A stretch of 64,000 bases of DNA from positions 124,001 to 188,000 of the forward strand of contig SEIO01000001.1 of NCBI GenBank assembly GCA_004145795.1, in the 5' to 3' direction. The notes under the pieces are model-generated. The model was not told the origin of the DNA. It worked only from the letters and a program-made list of their open reading frames with translations, and did not search any database. The stretch is from Lentibacillus lipolyticus. GTDB lineage: Bacteria > Bacillota > Bacilli > Bacillales > Amphibacillaceae. Of the stretch, positions 59,213-64,000 are shown piece after piece. The translations under genes were made by a program, and so were the position numbers. Every line of letters starts with the position of its first letter. The stretch's first letter is position 1.

Positions 59213-60497
59213 TGCTTTTTCCTCCTGACAGTTTATCCTGTAAGTAAGCTACTGCTTGATCCAATGGCACTTCTTCCTGATTACCTGTTTTCATTTCCTT
59301 CACATTAATTAATTGCTTGTCCATTTCATTTTCTCCTAAAATCAGTACAAATTTCGCAAGGTTACGGTCAGCCGCTTTAAATTGGGCCTTCATCTTCCGT
59401 CCTTGATAATCTCTATCAATTTGGATGCCATTTCTTCGTATATCGTGCATTAACTTGACAGATGCTTTATTGGCTTCTTCTCCAACGGCGACAAGAAAAC
59501 AATCTAGTTCATTATCAGTAGGAATATCAATGTTTTCGGCATCCAGTGCCATCAGCAGCCGCTCGATGCCCATTCCAAATCCAATTCCCGGTGTGTTCGG
59601 TCCCCCAAGTTCTTCCGTCAGGCCATTATATCTTCCACCGCCGGCAAGGGTTGTTATGGCACCAAAGCCGTCTGCTTCACTCATAATTTCAAAAGCCGTA
59701 TGATTGTAATAATCAAGCCCCCGTACCAGATTAGCATCAACTTCAAAATCAATTCCCATCAGCGTCAGATAGTTTTTCACCTTCGCAAAATATTCCTCGG
59801 AATAGGCATTCAAATGATCAAGAATGGACGGTGCAGTCTCCATTGCCGGATGATCCTTGTCCGTCTTGCAATCCAGTATGCGCAGCGGATTTTGCTCCAG
59901 TCGTGTTTGACAGTCACCGCACAATTCATGTTTATATGGTGTGAAGTGATCAACAAGAGCCTTCCGGTGACTCTCACGGCTTTCATGATCACCAAGTGAA
60001 TTGATAACAAGTTTCAATGACGTCAGGCCAAGTTCCTGATAGCAGGACATCGCCAGATCAATTACTTCTGCGTCTACTGCGGGATCCGAACTGCCTAGCA
60101 CTTCAACACCGAATTGATTGAGCTGGCGCATTCTTCCCTTTTGCGGCCGTTCATACCGGAACATTGGTGCAAAATAATATAATTTCACTGGCTGGCCTGG
60201 ATTGCCATGCATTTTATGTTCAACAAACGAGCGTACAACAGAGGCGGTCCCTTCCGGCCGCAGTGTGAGACTCCTGCCCCCGCGGTCTTCAAATGTGTAC
60301 ATTTCTTTTTGGACGATATCAGTGGAATCGCCAACTCCACGCTGAAACACTTCTGTATGTTCAAATAAAGGTGTCCGGATTTCACGAAAATGGTACCTGC
60401 TGCAAATATCTTTCATTTTCGTTTCAACATACTGCCATTTCGCCGCTTCTTCCGGCAAAATATCAACCGTTCCTCGTGGTGCTTTCATACTACTCAT
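59205..60497 (-). CDS. hisS: Histidyl-tRNA synthetase
   Basis: A 430-residue class II synthetase. Motif 1 region [11 protein letters not shown], motif 2 [19 protein letters not shown] (about 108-126), the His-specific [14 protein letters not shown] (about 261-274) and motif 3 [12 protein letters not shown] (about 307-318), then the anticodon domain. AGGGGG precedes ATG at 60497. It heads hisS-aspS behind a T-box leader of about 430 nt. Confidence 0.97.
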   Translation of the reverse strand: MSSMKAPRGTVDILPEEAAKWQYVETKMKDICSRYHFREIRTPLFEHTEVFQRGVGDSTDIVQKEMYTFEDRGGRSLTLRPEGTASVVRSFVEHKMHGNPGQPVKLYYFAPMFRYERPQKGRMRQLNQFGVEVLGSSDPAVDAEVIDLAMSCYQELGLTSLKLVINSLGDHESRESHRKALVDHFTPYKHELCGDCQTRLEQNPLRILDCKTDKDHPAMETAPSILDHLNAYSEEYFAKVKNYLTLMGIDFEVDANLVRGLDYYNHTAFEIMSEADGFGAITTLAGGGRYNGLTEELGGPNTPGIGFGMGIERLLMALDAENIDIPTDNELDCFLVAVGEEANKASVKLMHDIRRNGIQIDRDYQGRKMKAQFKAADRNLAKFVLILGENEMDKQLINVKEMKTGNQEEVPLDQAVAYLQDKLSGGKSND

Positions 60498-60664
60498 CCT
60501 GAATACCCCCTTTTCATATTGCCAAGCATATAGAAAATTTCTTTTCTTAAATTTTGGTGATCTCCAGTACAGTTGATATAAAATGTGTCGTAACTTAAAT
60601 GGAAAACTGGTCTACCGCACTATAACAGAGTGGCGTTGAGATGATACTTAAAACAACAGCCTAC

Positions 60665-60706
60665 AAAAAAAGACTCTCATCCCTTATAGAAAGGGACGGG
60701 AGTCTG
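60665..60706 (-). terminator. T-box terminator of hisS-aspS
   Basis: On the minus strand AGACTCCCGTCCCTT pairs with AAGGGATGAGAGTCT (two interior mismatches) and is followed by TTTTTT. It competes with the antiterminator at 60708-60723. Confidence 0.93.
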
Positions 60707-60932
60707 CCCGCGTTGCCACCCTGGTTGATGTTGTTAAAACATCCGCTCTTCACAGTTAACGCCTGCAAAACGTCTATACCTACTACTCCTGTCTTCGTTC
60801 GATATAGAACCTAAGGAATGTCGTTCATCAGAGCACCATGCGAAAATGTTCTCAGCCTATGACATTTTCTCTCTTTCCATATGCATTCTGATTACTTTTT
60901 CCCTCACTGGTTATGATTATCTATTATGGAAT
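60665..60932 (-). promoter_or_regulatory. T-box riboswitch upstream of hisS-aspS
   Basis: The T-box AGGGTGGCAACGCGGG is at 60723-60708 (minus). Stem I covers about 60905-60800. By analogy with the alaS leader (GAAN-codon-A) the specifier is GAC, aspartate, at 60822-60820; a one-nucleotide-shifted or two-nucleotide-shifted reading (CAT, His) in the same loop is the alternative. The whole element lies between the promoter at 60940-60968 and hisS. Confidence 0.9.
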
Positions 60933-60939
60933 GATTCTT

Positions 60940-60968
60940 ATAATAATGTTTCCTGTTTCTGTTGTCAA
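60940..60968 (-). promoter_or_regulatory. Sigma-A promoter for hisS-aspS
   Basis: TTGACA (60968-60963), 17-nt spacer, TATTAT (60945-60940). The -35 hexamer contains the TGA stop of the small gene at 60965-61138. Confidence 0.88.
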
Positions 60969-61138
60969 GTACGGGTGACTTTTTTCTTCAACCGTTTAAC
61001 CTCACCGAGTGTAATGCCCAGCTCTTCGGCAATCTCCATATGGTGAAACTGGTCTTCCATCTCCATAAAACGATGAAAATCCGCACCGTAAATACCTTTA
61101 TTGACACCTGCTTGCCATTGTTTCTCCTGAACACGCAT
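60965..61138 (-). CDS. Small HTH-like protein upstream of hisS
   Basis: A 57-residue protein with AAAGGAGG 7-8 nt before ATG at 61138, an excellent ribosome binding site. It contains MEIAEELGITLGEVKRLKKKV (cited as about residues 34-54), which resembles a sigma-region-4/MerR-like helix-turn-helix, preceded by GIYGADFHRFMEMEDQFHH. It lies directly upstream of the hisS T-box promoter. A small gene of unknown role (yrzK) occupies about this place in B. subtilis; orthology is plausible but not checked. DNA binding is inference from the helix pattern only. Confidence 0.8.
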   Translation of the reverse strand: MRVQEKQWQAGVNKGIYGADFHRFMEMEDQFHHMEIAEELGITLGEVKRLKKKVTRT

Positions 61139-61299
61139 CCCTATTCCTCCTTTACTGCTTCTAGCTTTGCCATAAAGGAATGGTTTTATAAACGGGGGGC
61201 AGATCTCTAAGCCCGCTGGAATATCTCGTCAGGGTCGACTTTTTAGCCAGTCACCATTAAAATAAGATTAAAACAATCAACAGATTGGGAGCGATTTCC

Positions 61300-62181
61300 T
61301 TGCACTTTCACAACGCAGCAGTAATTCTCCTAGGCTCATTATACTTCGCCTTTGCGTCTGCCGTACAAACGGACGAGGCCATCATCAAGACAGACATTCT
61401 GAATGTGCGGTCAGGTCCAGGACTTAATTTCGAACGAATCGGTAAAGTGTATCGCAATGAGACTTACCCGGTCCTGAAAGAGCAGGATGGCTGGGTGAAA
61501 ATTAAAACACCCAATCAAACCGGCTGGGCAGCCAGTAAATATCTGGAAAGATCACAGCAATATAGAGAGAAAGAACAGACAGCATCCGGGTCAGCACCGG
61601 TGGACAAAAGCATGCCATCAGATGCAAATGACTTGGATCAGAAAACAATTGTGCTGGATGCGGGGCACGGCGGAAAAGACAGTGGTGCCATTGGTGCCGG
61701 CGGGACGAATGAAAAAATGTTCACACGGCGAACCGTACAGGAATTGGCACAAATTCTTACTTCCTTGAACGCAGAAGTTGTTCTAACAAGAAAATCCGAC
61801 CACTTCGTCTCGCTGGCAGCCAGAGCGTCTCTTTCCAACATTTCGAACGCCGATGCCTTTATAAGCATCCATTATAACAGTTTTCCGCAAGAACCGAATG
61901 TCACCGGTATAGAAACATACTTCCAAAACAACCAGGACAAAGCGCTTGCTAGGTCTGTACAAAAAGGAATTATCCTTGGAACCGGAGCGAATGACCGCGG
62001 CATTAGTAATGGGGACTATCAAGTTACCAGGCAAAGCGCCATCCCGTCCATTCTAATCGAATCCGGGTATATTTCCAATGCGGAAAAAGCACAGCTTTTC
62101 CGGACGGATGTGTATCAAAAAAAGCTTGCTGCCGGAATAGCAAGAGGCTTGAACGCATATTTCATGAAGACTGGTTTCTAG
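61300..62181 (+). CDS. yrvJ: N-acetylmuramoyl-L-alanine amidase with one SH3b domain (YrvJ-like)
   Basis: A 293-residue secreted cell-wall hydrolase. A hydrophobic N terminus (about 5-22) ends in an ASA site, although it lacks the usual positive charges. One bacterial SH3 domain (ILNVRSGPGLNFERIGKV, about 33-50, to WAASKYLE) is followed by the amidase_3 domain with zinc ligands and catalytic residues in VLDAGHGGKDSGAIG, NEKMFTRR, ISIHYNSF and ILIESGYISN. Start is TTG at 61300 with GGGAG upstream; TTG at 61285 is the alternative. B. subtilis YrvJ is much longer, with several SH3 domains. Confidence 0.9.
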   Translation: MHFHNAAVILLGSLYFAFASAVQTDEAIIKTDILNVRSGPGLNFERIGKVYRNETYPVLKEQDGWVKIKTPNQTGWAASKYLERSQQYREKEQTASGSAPVDKSMPSDANDLDQKTIVLDAGHGGKDSGAIGAGGTNEKMFTRRTVQELAQILTSLNAEVVLTRKSDHFVSLAARASLSNISNADAFISIHYNSFPQEPNVTGIETYFQNNQDKALARSVQKGIILGTGANDRGISNGDYQVTRQSAIPSILIESGYISNAEKAQLFRTDVYQKKLAAGIARGLNAYFMKTGF

Positions 62182-62196
62182 GGGATGTTCGCCCAT

Positions 62197-62209
62197 CGCT
62201 TTCCGCGGG
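62197..62209. repeat. Fragment matching the alaS-leader repeat
   Basis: CGCTTTCCGCGGG is identical to 13 nt of the repeat at 47415-47543 (minus orientation). It lies 16 nt after yrvJ and is probably a decayed or truncated copy; a chance match is possible. Confidence 0.45.
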
Positions 62210-62252
62210 TAAAAACAACGATCTGTACGAAAAGAATTTTCATGAAACAGCG

Positions 62253-62291
62253 AAAGAAAAACGGGAGACGCTTAGACCAGCGTCCCCCGTT
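62253..62291 (-). terminator. Intrinsic terminator of relA-dtd
   Basis: On the minus strand AACGGGGGACGC pairs with GCGTCTCCCGTT (one G-U), followed by TTTCTTTC. It begins within the dtd stop codon. Confidence 0.88.
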
Positions 62292-62736
62292 ATTTATCTT
62301 GACTGTCGAGTAAAATCGTGACAGGCCCAGCATTGGTTAACTGTACATTCATCATTTCACCAAACACACCTGTTTCCACCTCGATACCCTGCTGTCTGAT
62401 ACGTTGGTTAAAATAGTCGTATAATTCTTCAGCTTGTCCGGGTTTCGCCGCTTTTAAATAATTTGGTCTTCTACCCTTGCTAGTATCGGCATAAAGGGTG
62501 AACTGGGAAATGGACAGCACTTTCCCGCCCACATCCCTTAGTGAATCATTCATCTTGCCGTTTTCATCATCAAAAATTCGTAAATGAATCAGTTTGTCGG
62601 CAAGGTAGTCTGCGTCCTCTTCTGAATCATCATGCGTGACCCCCAACAATACTACCAGTCCCTGATCGATTGCACCGGTCTCTGATCCATCTACAGTCAC
62701 ATTCGCATCTAATGCACGCTGAATCACTGCTCTCAT
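62290..62736 (-). CDS. dtd: D-aminoacyl-tRNA deacylase
   Basis: A 148-residue DTD1-type enzyme that hydrolyses D-amino acids and glycine from mischarged t[20 protein letters not shown] opens the fold, [17 protein letters not shown] (about 78-94) is the active-site motif, and [11 protein letters not shown] (about 136-146) carries the Gly-cisPro. AAAGGAG precedes; start ATG at 62736. It follows relA by 28 nt as in other Firmicutes. Confidence 0.96.
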   Translation of the reverse strand: MRAVIQRALDANVTVDGSETGAIDQGLVVLLGVTHDDSEEDADYLADKLIHLRIFDDENGKMNDSLRDVGGKVLSISQFTLYADTSKGRRPNYLKAAKPGQAEELYDYFNQRIRQQGIEVETGVFGEMMNVQLTNAGPVTILLDSQDK

Positions 62737-62764
62737 TTCATCATTACTCCTTTTAAAACAAAAA

Positions 62765-64000
62765 CTAATGAATTGTCCGTGTGACTGAATAAACATCTCT
62801 TATCTGTTTAATACGCCCCACAATCCGTTTTAAGTGACCTGTATTGTGAATAAGAATTGTAATTTGAATGACGGCCATTTTATTCCGGTCGGAACGTCCG
62901 TTGACATGTGTAATATTTGTTTTTGTTTCATTGACAGCCTGCAATACTTCATTTAACAACCCGCGGCGGTCATACCCAGTTATCTCCAGGTCGACATGAT
63001 ACTGCTTTTTATCCGTGCAGCTGTCTTCCCATTCGACGTGCAAGTAACGCTGTCTCGCCTCTTCCGTCTGAACATTCGGACAATCCGTCCGGTGAACCGA
63101 CACACCTCTGCCTTTCGTAATATAACCAGTAATTGGATCACCCGGAACTGGGTTGCAGCATTTGGACAAACGTACCAGTAAATTATCCACGCCTTCTACC
63201 TTAACACCAGAATCTCGTTTTTGCGCTTTCTTAGGTGTGGTATCATTTTTCACTTCTTCCAGTGTGTCTTCCAGGTTTTGTGTTTTCTGCTTTTTTTGAC
63301 GGACTTTTTCCGTCAAGCGTGTTGCAATCAATGCGGCGGTGATTCCCTGATACCCGACAGCAGCGTACATGTCGTCTTCATTAGTGAAGTTGAAACGCTC
63401 AAAGATTCGTTTCAGATTATCCTGTGTAAGCACTTCTTTTGGTTCAATACCAAAGGAACGTATTTCTCTTTCAACCGCTTCTTTACCCTTACTGATATTT
63501 TCCTCTCGGCGCTGTCTTTTAAAGAATTGTTTAATTTTACTCTTCGCCTGAGATGTTTGGGTGATGGATAACCAATCCTGAGATGGGCCATATGAATGCT
63601 TGGACGTCATCACTTCCACAATATCCCCGTTTTTCAGTTTGTAATCAAGCGGCTCCATTTTCCCGTTCACTTTGGATCCAATTGTCTTATTCCCCACTTC
63701 CGTATGAATCCGGTAAGCAAAGTCAAGTGGCACCGATCCAGACGGCAGTTCAATGACATCCCCTTTGGGTGTAAAAACATACACCATATCCGAAAACAGA
63801 TCTACTTTCAAGGTTTCCATGAATTCTTCGGCATCATGTGTCTCGCTTTGCCAGTCGAGAATTTCTCTGAACCATGTCAGCTTTTCCTCGAAAGATTTAT
63901 TGTCATTGGCCGATTGCTTTCCTTCTTTATAGGCCCAGTGTGCCGCAATACCATATTCCGCAATTTCATGCATTTCTTTCGTCCGAATCTGCACTTCCAG
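62765..64000 (-). CDS. relA: Bifunctional (p)ppGpp synthase/hydrolase RelA, 3' part
   Basis: The gene runs off the right edge; about 411 C-terminal residues are visible. The first residues, [20 protein letters not shown], are the end of the synthetase domain. Then come the TGS domain ([20 protein letters not shown]), the helical and zinc-finger/CC region ([19 protein letters not shown] and VHRTDCPN) and the C-terminal ACT domain ([20 protein letters not shown]). This regulatory half senses uncharged tRNA on the ribosome. No frameshift is seen. dtd follows, as in B. subtilis. Confidence 0.97.
   Translation of the reverse strand: MEVQIRTKEMHEIAEYGIAAHWAYKEGKQSANDNKSFEEKLTWFREILDWQSETHDAEEFMETLKVDLFSDMVYVFTPKGDVIELPSGSVPLDFAYRIHTEVGNKTIGSKVNGKMEPLDYKLKNGDIVEVMTSKHSYGPSQDWLSITQTSQAKSKIKQFFKRQRREENISKGKEAVEREIRSFGIEPKEVLTQDNLKRIFERFNFTNEDDMYAAVGYQGITAALIATRLTEKVRQKKQKTQNLEDTLEEVKNDTTPKKAQKRDSGVKVEGVDNLLVRLSKCCNPVPGDPITGYITKGRGVSVHRTDCPNVQTEEARQRYLHVEWEDSCTDKKQYHVDLEITGYDRRGLLNEVLQAVNETKTNITHVNGRSDRNKMAVIQITILIHNTGHLKRIVGRIKQIRDVYSVTRTIH

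Overview
The window is a chromosomal segment of an endospore-forming member of the Bacillaceae. Its gene order, phoH-yqfD-yqfC through comE, yqe, yrr and yrv genes to relA, is close to the yqf-to-relA stretch of Bacillus subtilis. Sporulation genes (gpr, sigK, sda, yqfC/yqfD, an RsfA-type regulator) and competence genes (comEA/EB/EC) are present. Moderate GC, frequent GTG/TTG starts and a Mrp-type Na+/H+ antiporter operon suggest a salt-tolerant lineage such as Virgibacillus, Lentibacillus or Oceanobacillus. The genus is inference. I see no rRNA, tRNA, CRISPR, prophage or insertion sequence.

Layout: 1-6.5 kb (minus) holds phoH, yqfD and yqfC, then the membrane-stress operon nfeD-floA plus a small membrane protein behind a textbook sigma-W promoter, then yqeY and rpsU. 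6.6-18.6 kb (minus) holds deoC and the heat-shock run hrcA-grpE-dnaK-dnaJ-prmA-rsmE-mtaB with a CIRCE operator, then hemW and lepA. 18.7-26 kb holds yqxA, gpr, rpsT (+), holA, yqzM (+) and comEC/EB/EA; spoIIP and comER are missing from their B. subtilis positions. 26-31.2 kb (minus) is the yqeM-rsfS-yqeK-nadD-yhbY-aroE-yqeH-yqeG operon (ribosome assembly, NAD, shikimate). 31.2-38 kb is a plus-strand island: sda behind a cluster of DnaA boxes, the mrp operon without mrpB, and an uninterrupted sigK. 38-44.4 kb (minus) holds yrhC, mtnN, yrrS, greA, udk, trmR, mltG, yrzB, ruvX and ireB. 44.4-54.8 kb (minus) holds alaS with a T-box leader, yrrI, a zinc-ribbon protein, recD2, a TPR protein, mnmA, iscS and cymR. 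54.9-57.1 kb (+) holds rarA and an rsfA-type gene. 57.4-64 kb holds aspS and hisS with a T-box, a 57-residue HTH-like protein, a cell-wall amidase (+), dtd and the 3' part of relA.

Most genes are housekeeping: translation and tRNA modification (alaS, aspS, hisS, mnmA, iscS, mtaB, trmR, dtd, rpsU, rpsT, lepA), proteostasis, replication and repair (holA, recD2, rarA, ruvX), and stress or sporulation timing (relA, sda, sigK, gpr). The less ordinary observations are the missing mrpB, a 129-bp palindromic repeat carried inside the alaS T-box transcript, three promoters whose -35 hexamer TTGACA contains the TGA stop of the preceding gene, a three-hairpin structured intergenic region upstream of holA whose pairing favours minus-strand RNA, and a well-formed small gene upstream of hisS.
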